A DNA stretch of 64,000 nucleotides from JBNKZU01 sp050301795 (GTDB lineage Bacteria > Pseudomonadota > Gammaproteobacteria > Thiohalomonadales > Thiohalomonadaceae), in NCBI GenBank assembly GCA_050301795.1, contig JBNKZU010000015.1:124001-188000 (forward strand), in the 5' to 3' direction. Positions 27,401-37,491 of the stretch are shown in pieces. Position numbers and translations under genes: made by a program. The notes under the pieces are model-generated. The model saw only the letters and a list, made by a program, of their open reading frames with translations, did no database searches and was not told the DNA's origin. Numbering within the stretch: position 1 is the stretch's first letter; each line of letters opens with the position of its first letter.

Positions 27401-30400
27401 ACCACTGGAAGATGCTGTCAATGTCGCAGTACCTATAGTTGCAACACCTTGCAGATAAAACACTGCCTCACCATTTGCGTCTGTTGTATATGGTGCATTG
27501 GTGCCATAGGCTGTTGTTCCATCACTTTCTAGCAATGTTCCAAGTGTACTTGCAAGGGTAACCGTTTGACTGGCCGAAACCGCAGCAGAGTCATCCTTTA
27601 CAGTGATCCGAACAAGTGTATTGCTAGATGTGTTAGCAGTAATAGCGCTTGAACCAGTTGCAATCTCAACACTTCCGACAACTTGTGCCGATGCACTGAC
27701 AACAATGGTACCTGTGCTACTTACACTACTGCTTTGTGCTGTAGCAGTGATAACATCGCTACCAGTTCCTGTACCCGCTGTATAAGAGACTGTCGCCACA
27801 CCGTTAATGTTTGTGACCGCAGTCAACGCACCCAGACTTGCTCCACTAGTATCTGTAGTGATCTCGAATCGAACAGTTTCGCCTGAAACAGGTAGTGAAT
27901 TCGCATCTACGACCTTAGCACTAAGTGTACTACTACCAGATGGATTCACTGTCGATGGTGCTCCTGTTAGGGTGACAGTAGCAGAGGAACCCGCTTCAAA
28001 TACTACATCTGTAGTAGCATTGAATCCGCTGGAGCTTGCAGTAAGTGTTGAAGTACCCAGAGAAGCAACACTTTTCAAATAGAACACAACCGAACCATTG
28101 GCATCTGTTGTATACGGAGAATTGGTACCATAGGCAGTTGAAGCATCACTCTCTAAAAGAGTTCCCAAAGTTTTGGTCAATGTAACTGTTTGACCCACGG
28201 CTGCTGCGCTAGATTCATCAAGCACAATAACCCTAACAAGTGTATTACTTGTACCATCTGCAGTAATAGTTCCAGTGCCGGTACTTACACTCACACTTCC
28301 GACCACCTGAGCTGAAGCACTTACAATAATGTTACCCGTTCCAGAGGTATTATTACTTTGCGCCGTTGCAGTAACAACATCTGTGCCAGCACTGTTTCCT
28401 GCTGTATAGCTAACTGATGCATTACCATTGACATCTGTAACAGCGGTGACATTACCAATGGTTGCACCAGAAACATTGTTAGTCACTTCAAACCGAACTG
28501 TTTCACCTTCGACTGGTAACGAATTAGCATCAACCACCTTAGCTGTGATTGTACTGCTTCCTGCTGGATTCACCGTAGAAGGTGCGGATGTCACAGTGAC
28601 ACTACCAGGCAATCCTGCAACAAAACTAACATCTGCACTTGCAACATAACCGCTAACATCCGACGCAACAGTTGCTGTTCCCAGATTTGCGGCACTCTTC
28701 AGATAAAAGAGCGCCTCACCATTACTATCAGTTGTATACGGAGCATTTGTTCCATAAGCTGTCGAGTTATCGCTTTCTAGTAAGCTGCCTTGAGTGGTCG
28801 TCAAGACAACGGTCTGTCCTGCAATAGCAACACTATCTGTATCAAGTACACTAACCCTTATCGGTGTGGTACTTGTTCCATTAGCTGTAATTGAACTCGA
28901 ACCTGCAGCCATGGTTACAGTTCCAACAACCTGACCCGAAGCACTGACAGTAATCGTACCGGTACCACTGGTTGTATTACTTAGGGCAACTGCTGTAATG
29001 GTATCAGTTCCTGTATTGGTGCCAGCAGTATACTGAATAACTGCATTACCGTTGGCATCCGTGTCAGCAGTCACTGCAGCAAGGATTGCTCCACTACTAT
29101 TAGTAGAAATCTCAAAGCGAACTGTTTCTCCCTTCACAGTTAGGCCATTGGCATCAACCACCTTCGCGGTAACATTACTGGTTCCTTCAGGATTTATCGT
29201 ACCCGGTGTACCAAACACTGTAACTGCGGCAGGTTTTCCAGCAACAAAATTGATAGAACTATTGCCTCTAAATCCACCAGCATCTGCAGTGATAATTGCG
29301 GTACCCAGTGTTGCTACACTTCTGAGATAGAATGAAACTTCACCATTACTATCTGTAGAATAAGGGGTATTTGTTCCATATAGGCTTGTGCCATCATCTT
29401 CATATAAACTACCCAAAGTAGTTGTGAGAGTTACCGCCTGTCCAACTATTGGCTTAGCTGAGGAGTCTTTAGCTATTACCCGAATCAAGGCTAGATTCGT
29501 TGCTGATGCATCAGCTGTCATTGATGTAGTACCAGTAACCACCTCGAGAGTTCCAACAACTATTGCCGCTTTGTCAACTGCAATGATCTGACTGGCCGTC
29601 GGTACCGAACTATCTGCAACACTAGCTGTTATAGTATCGTTCACGGAAGTGACAACATTTGAACCTGCAGCATACACTACAGATGCGATACCATTTACAT
29701 CCGTATAGGCGCCTGCTGTTTGCAGCTTACCGCTGCTGTTATTGGTGGTTAACGTAAATGAAACGTATTGATTTTCAACTGGATAACCCAATCCATCTTG
29801 CGCTAAAACAGATAGGGTTGTCTCACCACTTGGCACTATTGTCGTAGGTAGAGCACTAATAGCTAGTGTTGCCACATTTCCAGGTTTAAATTTAACGATC
29901 GTTGAGCTTTGAATACTACCACTGGTAGCTATAATTTCTGCATTTCCCAAATTATTTGATGAGGTTAGAACCACCTCGGCAATACCGTTTGAGTTTGTAG
30001 TAGCTGTATAACTGGTTCCGCCTCCTGTTAATGTACCCGCACTAGTTGTAAACACTACATCCACACCTATTGCAGGTTTTATTTCTTCAGATATCGCCCC
30101 GGAACCAGAGTATATTGAGAGATTAGCAGTAACCTTTGCTCTTATCGTTCTCGTGGCACCATTAACAGCTATGCTTGCATTATCTGAACTCGCAGGAGTT
30201 AACACGATTTGATCAATAAGTGCCGTTGCAGGATTCATTGTTATGTTTGCTGTTGCCGTCAAGGCTGTGCCTAATACCGAAACAGTAATCGTGTCTGTTC
30301 CTGCAGTGTTACCCAATATGTATTTAATCCTCTCCTTGTTTGTCGTACTGATCATTACCCGTCCATTAGAATCGGTTACGCCATTGGCGTGTGACAATTC

Positions 30401-33400
30401 GCCACCTGTAGCGTTTGTTGTAATCGAGAATGAGACTGATCTGTTAGCAACAGGAGAATTAGAGGCATCAAGAACCAACACTTCCAGATCGGTCGCCTCT
30501 CCTGCTGCTAATGTGGATGGATTAACACTGAATGTAACATTGGTCGGGACAGACACTGGGTCACCCGCTATAACATTGACCACAACCAGTTCACATCCGA
30601 CATAGTAGTAAATCGTTGCGGACTCACCATCAGAGGCATAAAGTGAGGATATTGAAATGGCTGATGTAAATACACCATCACCACCTGATGCAGTTGTATA
30701 ACCACTGGTAGCCCCGACATTCATCCAACCAGATGTTGAAGAGTTGGATGTATTATAGTCATCAACATAGGCAGTAATAGGACGTCCAACAGGCTCAGGG
30801 CCTGACAGGGTGAATGTCACATTAGAAGAGCCTCCTGGAGAAACATAAACAGTAGTAGACGATGCACTAACTGAATAAGCGCTCGTACATGACGCATTGT
30901 AAGGCGAAGAAGGTAAAAGTTCTGCTATTACATCAGACTTCAACGCGGGTAGACGCATACTTAATTCAGAAACAACCTCTGTTCCACCCACCAATGTGCT
31001 TGCCCGAATCCGATCAGTAATCCACTGGGCATCCTCTTTAAGGTAAGTCAGGCTAAAGGTAGCAATACCATTAGCATCAGTCGTAACTGTAGAAGGCAAT
31101 GTACCGCCCGCAGAGTTTGGTGGGGTTAAAGCGCCATTGCCATCAATATCTTCACCCGTATCCATAAACAGGTTTTCATTTAAATAGTCCTCATTGATGA
31201 ATGTATCTGTGACCAGTGCTGCACCATCAGTAATATTGTTAAATTGAATAAAGTCACGAACACCTGTGTGATAGTACGATGGCCATGCACTCAAATTCAC
31301 CACCGCATTGGTCACTGGATTACCATTTGCATCGGCAACCAATACCGACATCGGCAATTCATAAGCAGTATCGTTGGCGATAGATGCAACACTGGTAGCG
31401 CTACCTATGACCACAGACCCGGCCTCATCTGTAATGACAATCTTAAATACGCTGGGTGCTGCTGTTGCACCAGGGTTTGTTACGGTTGCTTGAATCTGAA
31501 TTCCATCAGCCGTTGACGCCTGAGAACCAGAAGTAAATGTTGTTCGAGCCTCACCAGAGGCATCGGTAGTCGCAATAGGAGGAAATATATTCTCGCCGCC
31601 ACCAGTAGAGTTTAGGAGGGTAAAGCTGACAACTGCACCAGCAACAGGCTGATCAGTTGAGGTAAGTACACGTGCAACCAGATTTGATGTGTAGGACACA
31701 TCACCTGATGAAACAGGTAAAACACTAGGGGATGCCTGGAAGATCATCTTAGCGGCATCAGCAACATCTGCTGTAAATGGAACATCTATAGAATCAGATT
31801 TCAGTGTATTACTCGGATCCTGAACAAGAACCTTTGCAATCCCTGCAATTGATGACGTCAGAGTTGCTGATGCTGTTCCACTTGCGTTCACAAGTGCTGT
31901 AACAACTGCGTTAGTTGTTGCCCCAACAGTTAATGCCCCTAGTGTTGTAGCCATCTGTACCGGAGTACCTACTGCAGCACCGGGATAGCTCACTGTAATC
32001 GTCTGACTATTTCCTACAACAACCGGTGTCACGGAACCTTTTACTGGTGCAGTGATCTTAAATTCAGTTGCAGCTGTATCAACGATAAAACTTTGGGTAA
32101 TTGTTGTACCTAATCCAACGATATTTAACATCGGTGTACCGGCTGTTGCGCCAGCAACCGTAAATGAGACCTTGCCATTGACACTGGTATTTGCCACTTC
32201 CGTGTATGTGCTATAACCGGTCAGTGTACAGGCCGTTGTTAATGGAGTAACGCCCGTAGAATCATAGAAGGTTAAATCACCGGGAGGATTTGTAATGCCA
32301 ACACATATTGTGCCATAAAATACAGGTTGAGATGTTGAATCCAGTGCGGTGACAGTAACAGGGACCCGATCTGTTCCCGCATCAGTCAATGAAGTTTGAG
32401 TGGCCGAAACACTCAGAGTAGTTCCGGTAATTTGAATTGGTATTTGTCTACTTAGTGATTCCGCTGTGGCAGTAATGGTAACAACATGATTGCTGTAATC
32501 GTAAGAACCAGCGTTAAAGGTTACAACCGCCTTACCGGATGCGTCACTGGTAGCTGTTGCAGAACTTAGTTGCCCACCGCTGGCACTGAATGAGACCTCT
32601 ATCCCCTCAACACCGGCATTATTTGTATCCAGAACATTTGCTGTAATTGTCGCGATATCAGTATCATTACCTGTCGCGACAGAGGCGCTTGATGTTCCTA
32701 TGCTTAACACTGCCACAGTAGTCCCAGGAACAACTGCCACTCCAACCACACCTATATCTACTGTGCCAGACACCGCTGCACTGGTTGCAGTTGCAGTGAT
32801 GGTGTCTGTCACTCCAGTTGTTGTACCTGCGGTATATGTTGTTGTTGCGACACCACTACTATCGGTCACAGCAGTAACTAATGGTGTTGGTGCTCCACTA
32901 TTGTTTGTTGTAATCGAAAACGAGATAGTTTCATTGGCTACAGGCAGTCCGTTTGCATCTGTTACTGTTGCGCTGAGAACACTTGCACCAGACGGGTTTG
33001 TCTGGGACGGGGTAGCAATAACACTAACAGCAGTAGGTGCTCCCGCAATAAACTCCACTGACTTTGAAGCGGTAAAACCACTCGCTTCTGCGGTAATTGT
33101 TGCTGTTCCTAACACCTTCACAGTAGTCAGTGTGACAGTGGCCTGACCATTTGTGTCAGTTAACACCTCCACGACATGAGCATTTGTATTGGTATCAGAA
33201 GCATTACTGATCTCACCCAGATCGCGAGTGAAGGTGACATTTTGACCAACAACAGGATCACCATTGGTTGCAACAACTGTTGCTGTTAATACCATTTGAT
33301 CCGCAGTTGCACTCGAGCCGGTAGCGGTAATCTTGGAACCCGTACCTAATAGGGTAATCCCACCAACAACGATACTTCCGGTATTAACCGTAATATTCTG

Positions 33401-34090
33401 GGTTGCTGTAGTACCGTTTGCAGTAGTCACACTGATAGTATCGGTTACCCCACCACCAATAATGCCAGCGGTATATGTCACTGTGGCACGACCAACCTCA
33501 TCTGTACGCGCGCTATAGGCCGATAATGCAGGAGTACCACTACCTTGAGCTGAAAAACTTAAAGAGAGTAACTCATTCGAAACCCAGTTATTGTTAGCAT
33601 CTACAACTTCAAAAGTGATTGTTGAAGTACCACTGCTATTTAGACTGTTTGGTGCGGCATTCGGCGTAATTGTTGCTGGTGAACCTGCAATAAAATCAAC
33701 CGTCGTAGATGCAATAAACCCACTCGCATTTGCTGTAGCTGTCGCAGTACCTATATTTGTACCGGAAACCAGAAATACCTGTGCGTATCCGTTTGTATCG
33801 GTTGTTACTGTTTGGGTTGTGACGGTTGAGGTAGATGAAAAAGAGCCCAGTGTGGTCACAAATTGTACACTCTCACCAGAGACTCCTGCACCACTCGAAT
33901 TCAATACCTGTGCTCGCAGAACCACACTATCACTACCATTGGCAACGACAGTACTTGCTCCGGCAACAATGGTAATGCTACTAACACTAACATTTCCTGA
34001 CGAGGTTGAAGTAGATGTTGTATCTGACGAACAAGCGAATAATGCCAACAATGATGTTACAACAGCGAAGACTCTAATTATCTTTTGCAT
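24449..34090 (-). CDS. Giant Ig-like (Big_1/invasin-type) repeat lipoprotein, 3213 aa
   Basis: This 9.6-kb gene lies between pilQ and aroK. The protein starts with a lipoprotein signal (SLLALFAC, Cys20; Ser21 suits outer-membrane sorting). About 30 Ig-like repeats of roughly 95-105 residues follow. Recurrent motifs are VTDANGLPVxGExVxF, TDxNGxAxVxYTAG and a GxxTITAxA ending, as in bacterial Ig-like domain group 1 (intimin/invasin). An atypical Ser/Tyr-rich module with cysteines sits near 1065-1160. It has no LPXTG, autotransporter or T1SS signal that I can see. It starts 26 bases after pilQ and overlaps aroK by one base, so it is part of the pilus operon. A surface adhesin or pilus-linked protein is likely, but unproven. 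Confidence 0.9.
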   Translation of the reverse strand: MQKIIRVFAVVTSLLALFACSSDTTSTSTSSGNVSVSSITIVAGASTVVANGSDSVVLRAQVLNSSGAGVSGESVQFVTTLGSFSSTSTVTTQTVTTDTNGYAQVFLVSGTNIGTATATANASGFIASTTVDFIAGSPATITPNAAPNSLNSSGTSTITFEVVDANNNWVSNELLSLSFSAQGSGTPALSAYSARTDEVGRATVTYTAGIIGGGVTDTISVTTANGTTATQNITVNTGSIVVGGITLLGTGSKITATGSSATADQMVLTATVVATNGDPVVGQNVTFTRDLGEISNASDTNTNAHVVEVLTDTNGQATVTLTTVKVLGTATITAEASGFTASKSVEFIAGAPTAVSVIATPSQTNPSGASVLSATVTDANGLPVANETISFSITTNNSGAPTPLVTAVTDSSGVATTTYTAGTTTGVTDTITATATSAAVSGTVDIGVVGVAVVPGTTVAVLSIGTSSASVATGNDTDIATITANVLDTNNAGVEGIEVSFSASGGQLSSATATSDASGKAVVTFNAGSYDYSNHVVTITATAESLSRQIPIQITGTTLSVSATQTSLTDAGTDRVPVTVTALDSTSQPVFYGTICVGITNPPGDLTFYDSTGVTPLTTACTLTGYSTYTEVANTSVNGKVSFTVAGATAGTPMLNIVGLGTTITQSFIVDTAATEFKITAPVKGSVTPVVVGNSQTITVSYPGAAVGTPVQMATTLGALTVGATTNAVVTALVNASGTASATLTSSIAGIAKVLVQDPSNTLKSDSIDVPFTADVADAAKMIFQASPSVLPVSSGDVSYTSNLVARVLTSTDQPVAGAVVSFTLLNSTGGGENIFPPIATTDASGEARTTFTSGSQASTADGIQIQATVTNPGATAAPSVFKIVITDEAGSVVIGSATSVASIANDTAYELPMSVLVADANGNPVTNAVVNLSAWPSYYHTGVRDFIQFNNITDGAALVTDTFINEDYLNENLFMDTGEDIDGNGALTPPNSAGGTLPSTVTTDANGIATFSLTYLKEDAQWITDRIRASTLVGGTEVVSELSMRLPALKSDVIAELLPSSPYNASCTSAYSVSASSTTVYVSPGGSSNVTFTLSGPEPVGRPITAYVDDYNTSNSSTSGWMNVGATSGYTTASGGDGVFTSAISISSLYASDGESATIYYYVGCELVVVNVIAGDPVSVPTNVTFSVNPSTLAAGEATDLEVLVLDASNSPVANRSVSFSITTNATGGELSHANGVTDSNGRVMISTTNKERIKYILGNTAGTDTITVSVLGTALTATANITMNPATALIDQIVLTPASSDNASIAVNGATRTIRAKVTANLSIYSGSGAISEEIKPAIGVDVVFTTSAGTLTGGGTSYTATTNSNGIAEVVLTSSNNLGNAEIIATSGSIQSSTIVKFKPGNVATLAISALPTTIVPSGETTLSVLAQDGLGYPVENQYVSFTLTTNNSSGKLQTAGAYTDVNGIASVVYAAGSNVVTSVNDTITASVADSSVPTASQIIAVDKAAIVVGTLEVVTGTTSMTADASATNLALIRVIAKDSSAKPIVGQAVTLTTTLGSLYEDDGTSLYGTNTPYSTDSNGEVSFYLRSVATLGTAIITADAGGFRGNSSINFVAGKPAAVTVFGTPGTINPEGTSNVTAKVVDANGLTVKGETVRFEISTNSSGAILAAVTADTDANGNAVIQYTAGTNTGTDTITAVALSNTTSGTGTITVSASGQVVGTVTMAAGSSSITANGTSTTPIRVSVLDTDSVAIAGQTVVLTTTQGSLLESDNSTAYGTNAPYTTDSNGEALFYLKSAANLGTATVASDVSGYVASADVSFVAGLPGSVTVTSAPSTVNPAGSSTITAKVVDANSLPVEGETVRFEVTNNVSGATIGNVTAVTDVNGNASVSYTAGNSAGTDVVTATAQSNNTSGTGNIIVSASAQVVGSVSVSTGTGTITADGTSNTLVRVIVLDESSAAAVGQTVTLTKTLGTLLESDASTAYGTNSPYTTDANGSVVFYLKSVASLGTSTLTASSSGFNATTDVVFEAGSSATVTLTGAPSTVNPSGSSTLSAKVVDANSLPVSGETVRFEITTDTSGASLGALTAVTNINGVATVSYTAGTGTGSDVITATAQSSSVSSTGTIVVSASAQVVGSVEIATGSSAITANTSSNTLVRITVKDDSAAVSASQTVTLASTLGTLLESDGTTAYGTNAPYTTDANGEAVFYLQGVATIGTATLTASSSGFNTSTEVALEAGAPSTVTVISTPATVVPGDTTTLRAKVLDANSLPVSGESIRFEITTDTSGASLAAVTSVTDENGIASLTYTAGTALGVDTITATVLSNGVTNTVNVTVSSASQIVGTVTITAGAASVVVDDIVNIRAEVKDLNGGLMQGQTVSFTTSSGTLSSATATTDINGVANVTLTAPALTGEALVNAEASSVISSTTISFVPAAASSLYMYVSPSTASVGDTINAEVIVEDANGNRLNGEQITVHLYKESVPGSGTFDTVINSASDVTDATGIYTTSFVVSALYGVSIGNDMQFVAESTNGTTKSALITLAASSSSVGAVAIATGASSVVVSDTLTVRATVTDLNGAAMSGVTVNFTSSNGAITASSSTNSSGIAVATLTAPANTGSSLITAETGGVQSSTTVSFISGAISSLTVTSSPNSLDVSGTSTITATVTDGANPVVNETITFAISTNNSGGSLSAVSATTDVNGQATITYTGGSVVGSDTITAKSSTISSVSGTTSIQVGSVATGTGTAAVITTTISSSQIYVAGVNKTENTTIIIKVYDEAGNLVNVEGSPTTASNLVVSFVSKPNGGETLSGVDHTGTLVSSTTSISVATTDGQATVNLKSGTLPGNVELQISATANLDNATTTISEVVIASGPAETITFSYPQSNAIINLNTTADVFGNTTAGFYARKAGINVVDRYGNAVPDGTVVYLGLVDSVISSGTTGSTAGTTTFTDAGATFNVDTVTRNGITRYTETNDRLLITDAIEGDKSRYVNTTTAFTNTTLGVQTAFTDATSPTGLSYIVGASMLGGSVFGVDETSSTATFGFATTTNGLANIRMVYPANANTILTGCTLAASDTRVTPADSGDVYIIASSNDGAATTISPDACFSSIAGYTLTAAPATIIGSDTITLGLTDGGDGIALPFTQVSPSVAYTTVDPASTITVTPTACITGTGGTCTSTITVGGTPVSGDTVTITYTAGDGSATVTLSIP
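27061..29580 (-). repeat. Tandem long repeats inside the giant Ig gene
   Basis: Within this stretch the protein repeats a two-domain unit of about 205 residues four times, each opening with a variant of VVGSVxxxTGxxxITADxTSNT and carrying the LLESDxxTAYGTN(A/S)PYTTD motif. At DNA level this is a period of roughly 620 bases. The units are close enough to suggest recent duplication and to allow copy-number change by recombination. Confidence 0.8.
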
Positions 34091-34116
34091 GATCTCTCTC
34101 CCGAATACCTAACTGT

Positions 34117-36264
34117 CTACCTCAGCTGAGTATTCATTCCTTCTTTTAATATCTTCGGTGTTATAAAGATTAACAGCTCACTTTTATTGTCTGTTTTCAC
34201 TGTTCGTCTAAATAACGCACCAATCAGTGGAATATCGCCTAATAGTGGCACTTTATCGACACTATTTACCTTTTCGTTCTCGTAGATTCCGCCCAGAACC
34301 ACAGTATCTCCATTATTGACCAATACCTGTGTCTTAATTTGACGGGTATCAATCGCAGGAATCCCGCCATTAACCAATGTGCTGACATTGTCCTTGGTTA
34401 CGCTAAGATCCATAACAACGCGGTTATCCGGTGTGATCTGAGGAGTAACATTTAAGCTTAAAACGGCCTTCTTAAATGAGACGGAGGTCGCACCACTGGA
34501 ACTTGCCTCCTGATATGGAATCTCAACACCTTGTTCAATTGTAGCTGTTTTCTGGTTAGATGTGATGACACGAGGATTGGATACCAACTCTCCTGTTCCT
34601 TCCTGCTGCATCGCTGAAAGTTCTAGATCAACAAGGTAATCACTACCACCAAGGATCGCCAAGGCAATTTTTCCCGTGGCTCCGGCGGCTGGAAGATTGA
34701 CATTTAATCGATCTGACAGTGCAGGAAAAGCTGGAGAGCCAGCAGCAATTGCTGTAACACTAGTGTCATTGCCGGTGCTTGAGCCAGAGGTTACATAAGA
34801 GGTACTTCCTTGAGTGGATATATTAGAAACGCCAGTCTGAACGCCTAGACTTCGACTAAACCCATCACTGGCAATGACAATTCTCGCTTCGATCATCACC
34901 TGCTTAACAGGAACATCAAGTTGCTCAACCAGCGACAGAATTTCATCGATCTTGTCGCTGGTATCCATAACCATCAATGTGTTGGTTCGTTCATCAATGG
35001 TGACCTGTCCTCGTTCGGAAAGGATACTATTCTTTTCTCCAGACTTTAGTAACGATGAAATATCCGCTGCTTTAGCATAATTAATCCGAATAAACTTGGT
35101 ACTTAAAGGAGCCAACTCCTCAAGTTGCTGCCTCGACTCAAGCTCTTGCTTCTCTCGTGCAGCAATTTCATCATTGGGTGCAACCAACACTACATTCCCG
35201 TTCTGACGCTTTCCAAGCCCTCTGGTTTTTAAGATAATATCGAGCGCCTGATCCCAAGGGACATTTTTGAGTCTTAAGGTAATATTTCCACTCACGGTAT
35301 CGCTTGCAACAATATTTAACCCTGTAAAATCCGCGATCAATTGGAGTACAGCTCTGACTTCGATATTTTGGAAATTTAGCGATAACTTCTCCCCTTTAAA
35401 TCCAAACTTATCCTTCTTTATCTCCTCTGCCTCTTGTTTGGTGATCGGCTTTACCTCAATTTGATAAGTAGAGCCCGCCTGATATGCAATATAATCAAAC
35501 TGATCATTAATTGGAGTAATCACCATACGACTTCCGTTGTCGACACTATAGGTATCGATGGTTGAAACGGGTGTAGCAAAGTCGATTACATCCATGCGAC
35601 GCTCATACATTTTATTGAGTTCTACTGAAACAAAATCAACAATAATCTTTCCGCCATCAACATTCAGATCCACTATTGCAGAAGGATCGCTCAATGATAT
35701 CTCAACCTGACCCTCTCCATTCATTCCACGACGAAAATCAACCTTATCTATCTCCAACTGTTGAGTACGTGAAGTAGGTGCTGTTCCACCGCCCCCAAGG
35801 ACACCATCAAAGAAGTCACTCGAAGCATTACTTCTTGAGGAGCTATTATTAAGCTGAACAAAGATCATATTGTTTTCAGCCCTGATCTCATACGGTGTCT
35901 GTTTTGTAAGATTGACAACAATTCGAGTTCTGCCACCTGACTCTAACGCTCTGACTGAACTTACAACCCCGGTATTAACATTCATCATTTTTTTGGTTAA
36001 ATCGAGTGTTGTCCCAGGAATATCGATAGAGAGCCGAGGAGGATTATCAATAGTGAAACTACCAACCTCTGGCGCTGTTTCATCAAGTTCTATCTGTATC
36101 TGAACTTGTTCACCTGAGATTTGTTCAGTACTAATATTTTTCACTTGAACTGCGAAGAGTGATCCTGGAAACCAAATCGCAAGTGTCGCAATTAGCGCAA
36201 CTGTGCTTCGATAAATAAATGTCTGTTTCATAACGTTCTTTGTCTTATTATATTGAGAGCTCAT
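34117..36264 (-). CDS. pilQ: Type IV pilus secretin PilQ
   Basis: PilQ forms the outer-membrane pore through which type IV pili extend. The 715 residues contain a signal peptide (about 20-39), two AMIN-type peptidoglycan-binding segments, an STN/N0 region (LSLNFQNIEVRAVLQLIADF), an N1 domain, and the secretin core ending with VPLLGDIPLIGALFRR. GGGAG precedes the ATG at 36264 at good spacing; Met12 is an alternative. pilP is 13 bases upstream. Confidence 0.97.
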   Translation of the reverse strand: MSSQYNKTKNVMKQTFIYRSTVALIATLAIWFPGSLFAVQVKNISTEQISGEQVQIQIELDETAPEVGSFTIDNPPRLSIDIPGTTLDLTKKMMNVNTGVVSSVRALESGGRTRIVVNLTKQTPYEIRAENNMIFVQLNNSSSRSNASSDFFDGVLGGGGTAPTSRTQQLEIDKVDFRRGMNGEGQVEISLSDPSAIVDLNVDGGKIIVDFVSVELNKMYERRMDVIDFATPVSTIDTYSVDNGSRMVITPINDQFDYIAYQAGSTYQIEVKPITKQEAEEIKKDKFGFKGEKLSLNFQNIEVRAVLQLIADFTGLNIVASDTVSGNITLRLKNVPWDQALDIILKTRGLGKRQNGNVVLVAPNDEIAAREKQELESRQQLEELAPLSTKFIRINYAKAADISSLLKSGEKNSILSERGQVTIDERTNTLMVMDTSDKIDEILSLVEQLDVPVKQVMIEARIVIASDGFSRSLGVQTGVSNISTQGSTSYVTSGSSTGNDTSVTAIAAGSPAFPALSDRLNVNLPAAGATGKIALAILGGSDYLVDLELSAMQQEGTGELVSNPRVITSNQKTATIEQGVEIPYQEASSSGATSVSFKKAVLSLNVTPQITPDNRVVMDLSVTKDNVSTLVNGGIPAIDTRQIKTQVLVNNGDTVVLGGIYENEKVNSVDKVPLLGDIPLIGALFRRTVKTDNKSELLIFITPKILKEGMNTQLR

Positions 36265-36277
36265 TTATTGGTCTCCC

Positions 36278-36859
36278 TTAATTCTCAATGAGTGATATGA
36301 CTGTTTCTCGCTCAACCCAACCTTGGCGAATATCTTTAATCAGTTCGACTAATTCAATTCTCGATTCACTGACTTGGGTTATCTTTCCAAAGTTCTGACC
36401 CATGTAGTTATTTACTCGAACCTTATGCACTAATCCATCTGGCGAAATAATGATCGCCCATAATGAATTCTCCTTTTCAAGACTACCGACAAATCTCAAT
36501 GCGTCTAAAGGGAAGGATTCAAGTGCTTCGCGGTTTCGATTGAAATCTGGTGCTAAAGATGAAATTGACGCCGTTTCGGTATCCGGTTCTTCATTAAACT
36601 CTTCTACAGTTTCGGGCTCAAAAGGACTTCTAAGCCCCGTACCTGAATAGAGAAAGGAGTCATAGGTTTTAAACTCAGGAACAGGCCTGATCCGTCCGGC
36701 TTTTCGCTCTTTGACCCCATTAACATAGCTTCTCAAATCAATCATATCATCACTACTACAGCCAGCGATAAGTAGCACAACTGAAGCACCTAATACAATT
36801 GAACACCTTCGCCACCGTAAATGTCTTGGAAACAAAATGTTATTAATTTTCAAAGCCAT
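36278..36859 (-). CDS. pilP: Type IV pilus assembly lipoprotein PilP
   Basis: PilP links the inner-membrane PilMNO complex to the PilQ secretin. The 193 residues include a lipobox (LIAGC, Cys34), a disordered linker with YSGTGLRSPFEP, and a C-terminal beta domain (GSLEKENSLWAIIISPDGLV ... VNNYMGQNFGKI) typical of PilP. The N-terminal extension before the lipobox is longer than usual. It lies five bases after pilO. Confidence 0.95.
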   Translation of the reverse strand: MALKINNILFPRHLRWRRCSIVLGASVVLLIAGCSSDDMIDLRSYVNGVKERKAGRIRPVPEFKTYDSFLYSGTGLRSPFEPETVEEFNEEPDTETASISSLAPDFNRNREALESFPLDALRFVGSLEKENSLWAIIISPDGLVHKVRVNNYMGQNFGKITQVSESRIELVELIKDIRQGWVERETVISLIEN

Positions 36860-36864
36860 AATAT

Positions 36865-37491
36865 CTAATTCTTACGTCTTTTATTGGCGGCTATCTCATC
36901 CTGATCCAGATATCGATATGTTTTGGCCGTTGCTGTGATTGCTAACATGCCTATACGACCACCACTACCAACATGATTTATCTTGAGATCGTGCAGTGTG
37001 ACAATGCGAGGTAGTGCAGCAATTCCACTCACAAACTCACCAATATTGTGGTAACGACCTGTAATCTTCAGGTTGATCGGCAACTCTGCGTAAAAATCCT
37101 TTGGAACCTCGGGCATTGGCTGAAATAGCTCAAACTCTAATCCTGAAGCAAGCCCTGTTTGAGTAATATCGACCAGTAGATCTGCAACCTCATTCTTACT
37201 CGGGAGTTGGCGAAGCATTGTTCCAAATGACTCTTCCATCTCCTTCATCTGTAACTGGTATGCAGTCAAATTAACCGCCTTACCTTGCTTATCCTCAAAA
37301 TCCTTTTTTAACGCCACCTCTTTATTTTGAACTTTTTTGATCTCTTCCTGAACCGACATAATATCGATGTAATAACCAACACCTAACACGACAAAGAACA
37401 GGATTGCAATAATCACAGCCTTTGCAACGATTGGCCATGAACCGATATTTTCTGGATCCAGGTTTTGAAACTGAGAGAGATCGATGTTCAT
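36865..37491 (-). CDS. pilO: Type IV pilus inner-membrane protein PilO
   Basis: PilO dimerises with PilN in the alignment subcomplex of the pilus machine. The 208 residues show one membrane helix (about 25-44), a coiled coil (about 48-90) and a ferredoxin-like C-terminal domain with ELPINLKITGRYHNIGEF. It overlaps pilN by four bases. Confidence 0.95.
   Translation of the reverse strand: MNIDLSQFQNLDPENIGSWPIVAKAVIIAILFFVVLGVGYYIDIMSVQEEIKKVQNKEVALKKDFEDKQGKAVNLTAYQLQMKEMEESFGTMLRQLPSKNEVADLLVDITQTGLASGLEFELFQPMPEVPKDFYAELPINLKITGRYHNIGEFVSGIAALPRIVTLHDLKINHVGSGGRIGMLAITATAKTYRYLDQDEIAANKRRKN

Noticed and set aside
27061..29580. Regular repeats considered as a CRISPR array
   Set aside because: The period is about 620 bases and fully coding; there are no short repeats with spacers and no cas genes.
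24449..34090. Many plus-strand ORFs of 60-170 aa opposite the giant gene
   Set aside because: They are Val/Thr-rich antisense shadows of the repeat coding sequence with no independent initiation signals.
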